In this document: one piece after another, positions 1 through 9,460 of the stretch
How positions within the stretch are numbered: position 1 is the stretch's first letter
How the letters are laid out: each line of letters opens with the position of its first letter
Assembly: GCA_004151065.3 (NCBI GenBank)
Contig: NWUY0300019512.1
Coordinates: 48,853-79,452 of the forward strand
Length of the DNA stretch: 30,600 bases
Source of the DNA: Larix sibirica
Taxonomy: Eukaryota > Streptophyta > Pinopsida > Pinales > Pinaceae
Reading direction: 5' to 3'
The notes under the pieces: model-generated
Told to the model about the DNA's origin: nothing
Seen by the model: only the letters and a program-made list of their open reading frames with translations
The model's database searches: none
Program-made: the position numbers and the translations under genes

Positions 1-599
1 ATTCTAGCTATTGTATTTTATACAATATTATGTTGTTTTATTCATTAGTAGAAATTGGGTTTTTACTGTATTACTGCGTTCTTTGTGTGTTTCATTTCGT
101 TCCCTATACAATTTAGGTCAAGATCTTCATAGAACTTCTCCGCTGAAAAAAATTGTTGTATATTCAGGTTGACTGGTCAGGTCACAACTTTTTTTGATTT
201 AATACAAATAATAACCATTCTTGTTAAAAAACTAAAAAAATATGGTCAAAATAAATCATTTATAAAAATAACATTTGATATTTCAATCAAAAATAAATTT
301 TATATAAGATGCTTTTTCGAATGTAGCCTATATCACATCTAAGTAGGGTCTATCACATCCTTTAGGCATGATCTAATATTTGGACATGAGTCTCCCACTT
401 ACTTTATCTCCATTTTCTCTCTTGGGTGACCTTGTCAAGGTTGAAGTTGGACCCAATGTTACCAATGGAAAAAAACAAAAAAAATAAATCAATAATGAAG
501 TATTACTTCTCCTATGTAACTCACAAGGTTTCAAATGTTGAAGTAAGGCCCCTCACCATTGTCAAGATCCCCTTCCGCATCTACAATAAAACCTACCAT
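1..599. other. AT-rich stretch without recognised gene
   Basis: No coding signal, RNA gene or repeat that I recognise. A 61-codon open frame at 426-611 (+) has lysine- and asparagine-rich composition typical of chance reading in AT-rich DNA. The right-hand part may be the degraded upstream portion of the LINE ORF1 that becomes readable after about 900. Confidence 0.5.
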
Positions 600-1749
600 T
601 ATTTCTTTTAAAGACATTATTAGTCGACCTTAGGTCCCCTCCTATGGAAAAAAATCCCTTCTCCAAGACAACTTCGTTGTGAAGAAATAGTATCATATCC
701 TTCTACTTTGGATTCCATCGAAGGTCATTAATGCATATAGTAATGAATCCAAAAATAACATCATCCTTTACTTAATTAATAAGCTCAAATAAATATCCAC
801 TAATTAATAGGCTCTAGTCAACATCCACAACTCATGTAGAGTGGATCAACTCTCATTGTACATTAATTTACATAGTAAGTTTTTATTTAAGAGATTTTTT
901 AATCACCTACATTAATAGTAATAAAAAACCACACAACAATATTTTATGGGAGTTTATGGTTTGGGCCCAAAAATAGCCCCTTGCTCCAATCATAGTTCTT
1001 AAACTCAACCATGTCTCAATGTTCATTCCCACAACTCTAGTATGGGTGATAATGTTGAATCTCCCATCTGCATGTGGAAAGAGAACACCCTGCATACAGT
1101 AAAAAACTCCTTGGGTAAGTAAGTTCATTAAATCTAACCATAATCACATAAAGAAGGGTATATTCAATTTTCCAAATCTAGGTAGAGGTGAACCTAAGTA
1201 ACGATTTGCCTGATAAAATCATCATTGATTGTGAAGATATAGAAAAGACCCAATATTTGGACTATGAGAACATTGCTTTTAAATGTAAACATTGTTTACA
1301 AGCAACCTAGTTAAAGGAACTATGTACAATGTGGATCTCCAAACAAGTTGAATAAAACTTTCCAACCACTCCAAAAGAAAGCTTAAATAGGTTCCAAGTA
1401 GTAACTTGAAAAAAGAACATGGGTGGAACTCAGTGATTTAGAGAAATCCAATTGAACCAAGACCATCCAACAAACAAGACCTCGTTATTATACCCAATTG
1501 CTAAATCATGTTCATGGGTAAGAATAAAAAATCAAGGAGGATCTACCTCTTGTTGAATTGATAAAGCAAGGAATCCCTTGTTGCAACAACCCAGTTTCAA
1601 GCTCTCATAGTCCAAGCATAGAGCATGAGAAAAAACTAAATAAGGAACAAGGACAAAGACCTTCACGTCGTATATCATTGTTTCGTACTTTTAATTGTCA
1701 TGCTCAACTGGAAAGTTATGTTTCACACCGTTTTGCTAAGAAATTTTGA
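600..1749 (+). pseudogene. LINE ORF1 relic (DUF4283-like plus zinc knuckle)
   Basis: Decayed ORF1 of an L1-like plant LINE, the nucleic-acid-binding protein that coats LINE RNA. Seen directly: a segment near 1100-1140 reads NSLGKFIKS-like after a frameshift. At 1257-1310 the frame reads LDYENIAFKCKHC, matching the DYE...F-C-x2-C start of the zf-CCHC_4 knuckle that follows DUF4283. The knuckle's His position is now a TAG stop (near 1308-1310), with the last Cys a few codons later. A second frame at 1558-1749 reads a polar tail ending ..SHRFAKKF, consistent with the variable ORF1 C-terminus. Several stops and frame changes make it nonfunctional. The left limit is uncertain; the region before about 900 is too degraded to assign. 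The knuckle type differs from the minus-strand copy at 3215-4215, so two LINE lineages are represented. Confidence 0.6.
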
Positions 1750-2249
1750 TATAATTGAATCTTGATTATCGCCGAGAGAATATGAGCATAACCTCTTTCC
1801 ATTTTGTCTCATTGGCAATACCAACATTTTGTTTATGTGTTATATTAAAACACAAGAACTTTTGATATTTTAAGTGATGGGTGTTTTTAAATTTTTTAAT
1901 ATGTAATTATGGTGTAAATTAGTGCTTTGATTTTGAAATTACAAGGCCTAAATCACAATTCACAAGTCATTATGTCTAAAGTTTGACTTCACATGTTGCA
2001 CTAGTCTCAAATTTACATAGTAAAGATTTACAAGATATGCAAATTGTTGTGTCACAACACACCATAACTCCACAATCTTGTGTCACTACACCGCAACTAA
2101 CTTCTCAACCCAAAAATGATGCTTCTGCACATACATTGAAGGGTATAGATGTACCTATTATGAAATTTAAAACAATATTGACATGTATAGACAAGTGATG
2201 TGATCGTGAAACAATAATAACATGTTTGCATGCAAGTGATGTACTATGA
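1750..2249. other. unassigned sequence with a 71-codon open frame
   Basis: AT-rich. An open frame at 1983-2198 (+) encodes 71 residues rich in Ser, Thr and Gln (..SQHTITPQSCVTTPQ..). It has no recognised domain and no clear start context. It could be a continuation of the upstream LINE ORF1 tail or chance. No function is assigned. Confidence 0.35.
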
Positions 2250-2446
2250 TAGGTCTAGTGGGTTAGTTCAATCGATTCAAACACATTGTCTCTAGGTGGA
2301 GTTCACCACGAGGTCTTCAATTCTACTTCCGTTGAGTCCCATTAGGTAGTTGCCATTGTAGCTAAATGTTGGGTTGCACTCTTCTGAATATTCCATGAAA
2401 GAGAGCAAGATCCTACGATTTTTTTGTTGGCAATATAAAATTCTAC
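2250..2446 (+). mobile_element. possible tRNA-derived SINE
   Basis: The segment opens with TAGGTCTAGTGGGTTAG, resembling the RG-x-CTAGTGG A-box region of plant tRNA-derived SINEs. About 70 bp later GGTCTTCAATTCTACTTCC resembles a degraded B box (GGTTCRANNCC). It ends near a run of seven T (about 2429-2436), and ACTATGA occurs on both sides (2243-2249 and 2447-2453) as a possible short target duplication. The spacing and length suit a SINE, but both boxes are imperfect and the 7-bp duplication could be chance. Confidence 0.35.
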
Positions 2447-2453
2447 ACTATGA

Positions 2454-3214
2454 CCAAATACACATTAATATAATTATATTAAAATATTACAATTCATCAT
2501 TCTACATATGAAATTATTTATATATTTGGTATATAATTAATATATTTTATATTTTTTTCTTAAATTTTATCTTGATTATTTGTTTAGAACTTACAAATTT
2601 CAACCTTACATTAACCTCGTACATACTCATTTTAATATGGTGTAGCATATTTTTTTCCAAAGTAAAAAATATTGTTATTCAATATATATGTCTAAAAAGT
2701 ACAAAAGCCAGAGGACAAACCCCCTAAACCTAGCAAGAAAAATTTATACAAAAGACTAATGCTCGTGATTGGGTGCTTTTTGTAACTATCAAAAAGTGAG
2801 TAAGAGTGGCCTCATATGAATGGCCCTACGAATAGAAACTTTATATGTCCTATTATAATACGATCATTAGATCAAAGAAAAACAAAAACCCCATCGAGTT
2901 CAAAGAAAAATAACAGAGCAACCAGGGCTAAATACCTCCCCTTAGATCTTTCTCTTTATAGCCCCTTTAGTTTGAGAATCAAGGGTGATAAGGAAATAAC
3001 AAGTGGAATGAATTTTTCCTTCATACCCTTACTTGAGATTATTACTCTATCTACATGATAGGTATGCGATTTGATATATTTGGGCTGAACTTCATTGCTT
3101 TTGACAATAATGGAATCAAGTAGGATAGGAAAATAACCTAACCATCGACCACCCACCACCACAAGTTGTTGTTGGCTTACTACACCCACATCTCCATCTA
3201 AAACATCCATGTCG
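2454..3214. other. unassigned; possible continuation of minus-strand LINE
   Basis: 2454-2700 is very AT-rich with no coding signal. From 2700 to 3214 the minus strand has an open stretch (2956-3210) beginning MDVLDGDVGVVSQQQLVVVG, which may be the low-complexity ORF1 tail of the LINE relic that follows, but I see no ORF2 endonuclease or RT motif. The plus-strand frame 2816-3058 shows no recognisable feature. Confidence 0.35.
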
Positions 3215-4215
3215 AAATCCCCCTCTAAACTGGGAATTTGCTTTTATCTAAAATTAAAGTCCACATAATGACAAGATTACCTTCCTCAAAGGCAAGAACC
3301 TCATTTGATCATTAAGTGTTAGAATTTTTTTGCACCATTAGATAATTTGAATGTCCCCCATTTTATATCTTTAGCAACATAGACTCCTCTCTACCTTCAT
3401 GTAACAATCTTGGAAAAGAGAGGATATCTAAAACTAACTGAGATATCTCTCCAAAAAAATCCAGTTTTAGAGTGTCTTTTCTAGGAATCAAAATGTCCAC
3501 TTGAGTATTTACTTTCTAATAGGAGTCTAATTCTTGAAGATTTCTTGAATATCTCCCGAAGGTGTATCATCCTTGAAGTTTGAAGCTAGATTTGGATATT
3601 CTCGAAGAATGAGCGTCTCCTTTTGACACTTGTTAGTAATTTATCTTTTAGGAAAGTCATGCAAAATATGCATTGTGTGGTGGCAAAATCTACATTAGTA
3701 AGGTAATATTTCATAATCAATATCTTGGAATCAAACTGATTTTTCACTCACAATGGAAATTTCGGTTGGCAACCCCCCATTTCTGCTCATGAAAATAAAA
3801 AGGCATGATATCCCTTCCATTTGAAGAGTTTATGATGCTACATGTTGAAATGAACCAAGAGTATCACTTATGGCTTTAAAAATATTTGGCTTTTAGTAGT
3901 TAAGGGGAAATCCTAGGAGAAGAACCCACAAATATTGAAGGTACCTTCTCATCATAACATAGTTTAAATGTTCATTCCAAGGAATAAGTACAATACCATT
4001 TTACCCATATAGCCATGAACCCCCTAAGGACACTGCCTCTTTTCAATTAGGATTCTCAAGGAGAAAAGGAAAAAAAAACATCGGATAAAGGATAAATTTT
4101 AACTTTACCACCTACCACTACTGACTATTCCTTTCCTATCTAGTAAATCTTGTCTGATAATGTGGGTTCCTTACCACATAAACATCCAATCAAAGCTCTA
4201 TCTCTCAACTCTGCC
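3215..4215 (-). pseudogene. LINE ORF1 relic (DUF4283 plus zf-CCHC_4)
   Basis: Decayed ORF1 of an L1-like plant LINE read on the minus strand. From high to low coordinates it gives a DUF4283-like start (ELRDRALIGC near 4165-4210), then VVVGGKVKIYPLSDVFFFLF, the hydrophobic core strand, near 4070-4130. An IPWNEHLN segment near 3960-4000 corresponds to the usual PW.P.FNP. Then comes KAISDTLGSF (near 3860-3890), followed by MSRNGGLPTEISI and DIDYEILPY, which lead into the knuckle CRFCHHTMHILHDF at 3651-3694. The fourth zinc ligand is Phe instead of Cys, and a stop precedes the first Cys. At least four in-frame stops are present. Towards 3215 the reading gives a weak Lys/Ser-rich tail. The Ty3 element inserted at 4390 lies just upstream of this ORF1. 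Confidence 0.7.
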
Positions 4216-4349
4216 ACTCCTTCCATAATCCAATCTCAAGTTAGGGAAACCTTTAACTCTCTACAACTAGCTCCTATCTCACTATTATGCCACTCTTTCC
4301 ACAATCTAGTCATAAGGTACACAAACCTTTAATTCCCTACAACTAGCCT
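4198..4349. repeat. 76-bp tandem duplication (two copies)
   Basis: Two adjacent diverged units, 4198-4273 and 4274-4349, each begin CTATCTC and each end near CCTTTAA..CTACAACTAGC. The first overlaps the start of the LINE ORF1 relic, and the array stops 37 bp before the Ty3 insertion point. Confidence 0.75.
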
Positions 4350-4385
4350 AAATACATTTTTTGTTTTCTTTTTCAAAACCACAAT

Positions 4386-4390
4386 AATCT
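4386..4390. repeat. target-site duplication, left copy
   Basis: AATCT directly before the TG start of the left LTR. It pairs with CATCT at 16258-16262 right after the CA end of the right LTR (4 of 5 match), the 5-bp duplication expected of Ty3/Gypsy integration. Confidence 0.6.
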
Positions 4391-4769
4391 TGTAAAACCC
4401 ATCCCAATGATGGGTGAATTAATTAACTAATACAACTAAAAGCAAACTAATTTAATTAATCATAAATTATGAATGTAGATTTTACATGTGAAAATTTATG
4501 TTTGCTGGCATAATTTATAGCATAATAGATAAATTTATGCATTCTTTCATATTGTCCTTGTTATTTTCATAGCATATTTAATACCTAATTTCAATGTAAT
4601 TTATATGAAATAAGATAACCAATGCAAGAATAGTTGATTCCCTTAGTAGTTGTTCGAATTAGCAATCCAGTAGCAGTCCCAACAATCCTAGCTTCTAGTC
4701 TTTAATCCAATTCAAATAATGATACCCAAATTGGGATTAATCCACCCAACTAACTAGCAACTAAGTTGT

Positions 4770-6300
4770 CCCCGGATGTGGGTGTCAGCATGACACATGG
4801 GGCCATCAGCCAAGAACGTGGAGAGCACGCGGGGAGGGATCCCCGCCCTTAGCGCCCTTAATGCTACACGCGTACCCCTGCCCTTTCTCCGGCCTTCCCA
4901 CGCTCCTGCTCGCCTCCACACCTGTCTGCCCACCCATCTGCCTGCCCTACCATCTGTCTGCCTCCACAGCTGGCCAAATTCACACTTGTGGCTTAATGGC
5001 TCCCTCCCACTCCTGCTCATAAGTCCCCTCACAGCTCCTCTGGCTGCCACCCTGGTACTGTTCGATCGCACCTCGGCCCTCAGTGCATTCAAGACTGCCA
5101 TCCTCTCAGCTCTCGGCTCCATCATTTCAGCTCCCTGCTCTTAATTGTGGCTCATGTGAACACCATCGAAGGCTTTTAGTCCCAACGCTCTTTAAAAGGG
5201 CCTGTGCACACCATCGATGACATTCAGTCTGCTTCTTTGAACCTCTGGTTCGGCTCTCTGCACCCTTATATTCAGTTGCATTTATGGTTTTGGACCCTCA
5301 CGACGCTTTCCGCCATGACCAAGTCGTGTGGTATTTCCCATCATGGTGGGGGGAACCGTTGCAGAAGCCAGAGTACCCCAGGCTCTGGTAGTGGCTTCGA
5401 AACTGGCATCTCCTTTTCCAGTCGCAACCTGATTGAAGATTGGGAGGGGCAGCTGGTGGCAGACCACTTGGCCTCCAGCTCCAACGGTGGCACCATCAAC
5501 CACTATTGGATAATGAAAAATATGTTGGGGAAGATTCTGGATGATATGCTTGGAAATTGGGGTTCCGTAAGGAACCAAATGTTGGCCACCAGGGCCAAGC
5601 TCATCTCGCTGGACGAAAGCCTGGCTAGTCTCGACGCCACCTTCTCCTGGAGCCATCACGCTATCATAAGCCGAAGTCCGATCCCGGTTGACTTTGCTTG
5701 CAAAGGCGAGGGTGGTCTCAACTGTGTCTCAAGCATCCCAACTGAAGGGCCTATAGCAGCTGCCACAACGGATACCTCAGATCCTTTCCTGGTTGCTCCT
5801 GCCTCGCCTGCAGCTCCTCTCGTGCAATTTTTGACTCCTTCCACGATGGGCTCTCTGCCCTGCAAGCAGCTGGGAAGCCACGCCGATCCCGACCTCCTTG
5901 CTACACGGAAGACTGATTCACTTCCCGTCAAGCTACCGAAGGAGGATTTTTTGGGGTGCTGCCCCATACTGGAAGATTTCCCGCTTGAGTAACTTGTTCC
6001 ATGATTGCTTCGTAGCTCGATGAGATGACCGGGTCTCTCCGCTCTGGTTTTTTTGTATGCCTCACTCTGGTTTTTTGTAAGTTTTGTGTATTGTCGTTCC
6101 TTGCTCATATTATCCTTTGTTTTCTGGTCATGCCACTGATGGAAACCTTCTGTTTAGGAGGCAAGATGGATTGTAACACTCTGAATTGTAACACTCTTGC
6201 TACTTCAGCTGTTTTTGCTATGCCGGGATTGACCTTTCATTCCTGGCCGCTCTGTAATCTTATCTTTTTACTTAATTAAATACTGTGCAGAATTAAAAAA
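4770..6300 (+). mobile_element. retroposon R1, full-length, ORF-bearing, no RT
   Basis: A 1531-bp GC-rich insertion in the left LTR. It is flanked by AACTAGCAACTAAGTTGT at 4752-4769 and a copy with one change at 6301-6318, an 18-bp target duplication of the type made by LINE target-primed insertion. It starts CCCCGGATGTGGGTG and ends in an A run. The right LTR lacks it. Layout: about 540 bp of C-rich leader, one ORF (5315-5992), about 300 bp of T-rich 3' UTR, then the A tail. R3 at 19940-21580 is a relative with the same CCCCGGATG start, a related protein and a similar last 50 bases. It encodes no RT or endonuclease, so it probably depends on LINE proteins. Confidence 0.85.
5315..5992 (+). 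CDS. uncharacterised retroposon-encoded protein (225 aa, KNMLG/NW motif)
   Basis: I do not recognise the family. The frame is open upstream to 5204, but the ATG at 5315 is preferred: it sits in GCCATGA context and aligns with the Met of the R3 homologue. Residues 1-36 are Gly/Ser-rich. Residues 37-110 form the conserved block: RNLIEDWEGQL at 37-47, YW at 64-65, KNMLG at 68-72, DDML then NW at 81-82, followed by GSVR. The rest is Pro/Ala/Thr-rich and probably disordered, ending RKTDSLPVKLP..CCPILEDFPLE, which matches the R3 end (RKTSPLPIKL..CPIIEEIP). The C-terminal CPI-x-E-D/E motif is therefore conserved too. No RT, endonuclease, zinc knuckle or membrane segment is visible. By position it could be an ORF1-like RNA-binding protein, but that is inference. 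The uninterrupted frame suggests a fairly recent insertion. Confidence 0.55.
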   Translation: MTKSCGISHHGGGNRCRSQSTPGSGSGFETGISFSSRNLIEDWEGQLVADHLASSSNGGTINHYWIMKNMLGKILDDMLGNWGSVRNQMLATRAKLISLDESLASLDATFSWSHHAIISRSPIPVDFACKGEGGLNCVSSIPTEGPIAAATTDTSDPFLVAPASPAAPLVQFLTPSTMGSLPCKQLGSHADPDLLATRKTDSLPVKLPKEDFLGCCPILEDFPLE

Positions 6301-6726
6301 AACTAGCAACCAAGTTGTTGGTTCTAGGAAACCTATGGGATTTCCTAGTCCTCCATGCCCGCAACTATAACAAAAACAACAACTGTCACAAAACCTCCAA
6401 GTTCAAGAATAAACCTCAACTGAGGTTCTAGTTCCAAGTTCCAAGTTACTAACATACAATGTTTTCTTCCCTCTCGATCTCCTTCTCTTCCAAGTGTCAA
6501 CAATCCCCGAAATCTCCTTTTAAGCAGTGTTTTCCACTGCCTCCCTTCCTTCTTGAGAAGCCCTTAGGGAAGTCAAATTATCATAAAATAATAATTTATC
6601 TACTAACATAATGATCTAACAACTCACTCAACAAATCAAGTTTTCACATTTAATTCAATTCATTCATGTAAGTCTGAATATAATAAGCTATCAATCTATC
6701 ATAAATACTCTTGGAGAAAATCAACC

Positions 6727-6960
6727 CATGGAAAGACAATGGTGGTGGAAATATATTTGGAATTTGGACTGTCCTCTCAAAATTACATTTTTTTTCTTGG
6801 TTGGTTTTAGCAAACAAAATTATAACTTGGGACAATGGATGTAAAAGAAGATGGCACAATCCTAACCGAGGCATATTATGCAAATAAGAAGAGGAAATTG
6901 TGGATAATATACTTATCTTTTGTTCCTTCACGAAATTTTTTTTGGCAGGATGTCATTAAA
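6727..6960 (+). pseudogene. zf-RVT remnant of LINE ORF2
   Basis: Frames combine to read KYIWNLDCPLKITFF, then WLVLANKIITWDN, CKRRWHNPNRG and LCK-EEE, then CSFTKFF. This is the order and spacing of the RT zinc-binding domain (zf-RVT, Pfam PF13966) that follows the RT in plant LINEs (W..P.K...F.W......I.T...L..R......C..C....E...H....C). At least two frame changes and a stop after LCK show it is dead. The His of the second zinc pair is not recognisable. Confidence 0.65.
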
Positions 6961-7209
6961 TTGGTTATTGGTAATGGTGACTGGTAAAAAACTATGTTGC
7001 TACAGTGTTTCAAAGCCTGGTGGTTTGATTCATATGTGTCCGACCATACGACCTTAACTTGCTTTGTCATTTGGGGTCTTTAGTATTGCTGTAACAAAAT
7101 GATTTTTTATGAAAAAGATTGGCATCCAACTGTTGTGGCACATAAGATTCAGATTGCCTAGAGGGAAAGTTGGACGACTACTTCTACAAACAACCACAAG
7201 ATACTAAAA

Positions 7210-7680
7210 TCTCTAACTATCAACTACAATGTTGCATGGGGGTTCTTTTATGGTGCTCGTCAAGGGCCTTATGGCACTTGCTGAGCTAGATCTCTCCTCC
7301 ATCTGTCTTAGTCTTGTCATTTTACCTTAAAACTCAGATTTGGCACATGAACAAATAATTGTGTCGAGGTTTATTCTCTATGGTTGCTCCTTAAGTTTAC
7401 AAGAGAAAAAGGTATCAACTCAATTTAGGTGTTTGGTGATTCGAAGATCATGATCGATTGGTGCAACGAAAAAATAAACATTACTAATATTCCATTGGAA
7501 TCCATGCTTGGAAGGATCAAGGAAGCTAAAGCCAATTTTAAGAATTTTCTCATTGAACACATCTACAGAGAATTCAACTCCAAAGCTGATTCACTATCCA
7601 AAGAAGCACTCAACCTGGAACAAGGCACCATGATTATACCTAAATTCAATGAAGATGGTGAACTGCCAACAATATTCTAA
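7210..7680 (+). pseudogene. RNase H domain of LINE ORF2, C-terminal end
   Basis: RNase H type I domain that removes RNA from the RNA:DNA hybrid, here the last domain of a LINE ORF2. The start reads WGFFYGARQGPYGT, equivalent to the usual F-D-G-A-x-x-G-x-P-G, so the first catalytic Asp is Tyr. A middle segment reads EVYSLWLLLKF and keeps the catalytic Glu. The open tail at 7429-7680 reads VFGDSKIMIDW and SKADSLSKEAL, keeping the second and last catalytic Asp. It ends naturally at TAA 7678-7680. Internal stops (for example near 7425) separate the pieces. The tail alone spans 83 codons with no damage. Confidence 0.75.
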
Positions 7681-8937
7681 TGGACTTCTACTCTCTTTTT
7701 TTCTAGATATACCATAGTCTATACTTGTCATTCTATTTTGTTTATGGATATGGAAAGACATGCTTCTCTTTGGGGCTTGTTTAGGTTGATATTTTTGGAG
7801 GTCTATAATTATATAGATTGATCTGGTGGATAGTCAAAGTATGATATGAAATTGAATGAGGACAGTAGGCTCACACATGTATATTTTGATTTCAACTGAA
7901 ATATAAAATATAAGTTTTTTTTCTTGGAAAAAAAAACTCTTGGAGCAAGTGAAAATCCAATCACATCAGTTTATATTTGGTAAGCATTAAATTACTCAAA
8001 TTCTAAAATGACATGCAAATGAGAGGTAATGTATCTCAAATGAGAGATAAACGCATTAAATGAAATGTAATTAATATAAATGCAAATGAAATGCTAATTA
8101 TGATAATAATTTTTGACACTTATTTCACACATCATGCATCAACCGTTAATAATAATAATGGTTTAATCACTGATATATATTAATTGATACTAGAGTACAC
8201 GTGCAAGTTATGTATGTGTGGCCATCATACAAATTTCTTGTTTGTTTTCTAAGGATAACCATCACCACCTCTAATGATGATCATAACCACACATGCAATA
8301 CAATAATCCAATAAACACAACACTATACAATCTTACTACCTAAATCACAATACATCAGTACCAATTGATATTTTACTGGGGTTTACCCTTAATGAATTAA
8401 ACAAATGATTTACAAGTGAAAGGAACAAAGTACAAAACTAAAGTGACATCCCTGATTCCCAGGAAACATTCTTACTAATCTGAATCATCGTTCCTTCCCA
8501 ACCTACTTTTGTCTTCCACTTCCTATATGTTCCTCTGTTGGAATATGTTGGATCATCAACTATATTTACCTAACCGTAGATATTACATGTAAGCATAAGC
8601 AGGGACTAAATTGACCTAAATTACTCAACAAGCAACCAACAGTCACCATCACACAACTTGAAGAACATGAATTAACATGATCCTCCCATGACTCTAGGTT
8701 TTGGAGGATAAATGGTGGGCAATACCTCTACCCCTACTAATGGAACTAGGGTCAGTTCCCTATCACTAATAAGATAAATTATAAACTTAAAATGTAACTT
8801 GTGCATATAGGTAGGTTCATAAATCCAAAAATAGTTTTCTCAACCAAGCTAAGTCCAATAGATAATTCTAAGCAAAAAAATACAAGATAGTTCTTAATGT
8901 TGTTTAGTTGTCAAATCAAAATATGGGGCATTACTTA

Positions 8938-8948
8938 CACCCACCCTT
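8938..8948 (-). promoter_or_regulatory. polypurine tract-like sequence next to 3' LTR
   Basis: On the minus strand AAGGGTGGGTG lies two bases upstream of the 3' LTR start, where the plus-strand DNA primer of an LTR retrotransposon sits. It contains two T, so it is degenerate. Confidence 0.45.
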
Positions 8949-8968
8949 AGGGAAAATTTATCTCAAAG

Positions 8969-9460
8969 CTACATTAAAAAAAGTGCGGGATAATCACAAA
9001 ACATGGTTTTTGCATCCTCTTAGGTTGCAAATCTTGGGCTATACTTGTTCCACTGGATCTTGACCTAGTCAAGCAAGTGGTGCTTGAGTTGTTGAACCCT
9101 ATGGTCCAATATGCATAATGATTCGACCATGAAGGTTCCCTTGTCTGAAACTTGTAGTTCCTTCAATTTTAGTTTATGAGATTTGTCAACAATATAATGG
9201 CATAGTATAGATACATGAAAAACATCATGAGTCTTATGCAAATGGGGTGGTAGTTCTAGGTGATATGCAACTAGTCCAATTCTTTATAGGATTTCAAAAA
9301 GCCCTGTAAATAGAGGTGACAACTTTTTCCCTTTTCCAAACTGGATAATACTCTTATTAGGTCTAATACGAATAAAAACCTTGTCTTTGACATTATAACT
9401 TTGGTAAGTTCTATGTGAATTGGCATAAATATTATGTTTATCTTGTGCTTCCTTTAATCA
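8969..9460 (-). pseudogene. Ty3 integrase C-terminal region (GPY/F and chromodomain-like end)
   Basis: One minus frame runs with three stops from about 9455 to the TAG at 8969-8971. It reads YNVKDKVFIRIRP, then GKGKKLSPLFTGLFEIL (the GPY/F module, with GLF in place of GPF), VAYHLELPPHLHKTHDVFHV and SILCHYIVD, the standard end of Ty3/Gypsy integrase. Then ILDHRVQQLKHHLLD, VKIQWNKYSPRFAT and EDAKTMFCDYPALF match the chromovirus tail W....ATWE.....YP.LF. In ATWED the Trp codon has become TAA. This places the element among chromoviruses (Tekay/Reina-like), though the clade cannot be fixed by eye. Confidence 0.78.

Larger units (their letters stand above)
6717..7935 (+). mobile_element. R4, 5'-truncated LINE 3' end (zf-RVT plus RNase H)
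   Basis: A 1.2-kb insertion in the left LTR, flanked by ACTCTTGGAG at 6707-6716 and 7936-7945, with a run of A just before the right copy. The right LTR is uninterrupted at the matching place (around 13360-13370). The contents are the C-terminal end of an L1-like plant LINE ORF2: an RT zinc-binding segment, then RNase H, then about 250 bp of 3' UTR. The endonuclease and RT proper are absent, the usual outcome of 5' truncation during target-primed reverse transcription. Confidence 0.82.
4391..8935 (-). repeat. 3' LTR of the Ty3/Gypsy element (left copy)
   Basis: Aligns by eye in three blocks with the right LTR: 4391-4720 with 12957-13203, 6570-6716 with 13215-13370, and 7936-8935 with 13365-13950 plus 15359-16257. 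It is interrupted by retroposons R1 and R4. Without them and their extra target copies it is about 1.77 kb. It has about 250 bp (6319-6570) missing from the right LTR, and lacks about 400 bp that the right LTR has around 15650-16060. Point differences are frequent, which indicates an old insertion. Confidence 0.88.

Noticed and set aside
4754-5144. Open frames of 115-123 codons on both strands in the GC-rich leader of R1
   Set aside because: GC-rich DNA has few stops; both strands are open at once, and neither frame is conserved in R3. Treated as leader sequence.
5282-6108. Minus-strand frames of 125 and 150 codons opposite the R1 ORF
   Set aside because: Shadows of the plus-strand ORF, whose conserved motif is shared with R3.
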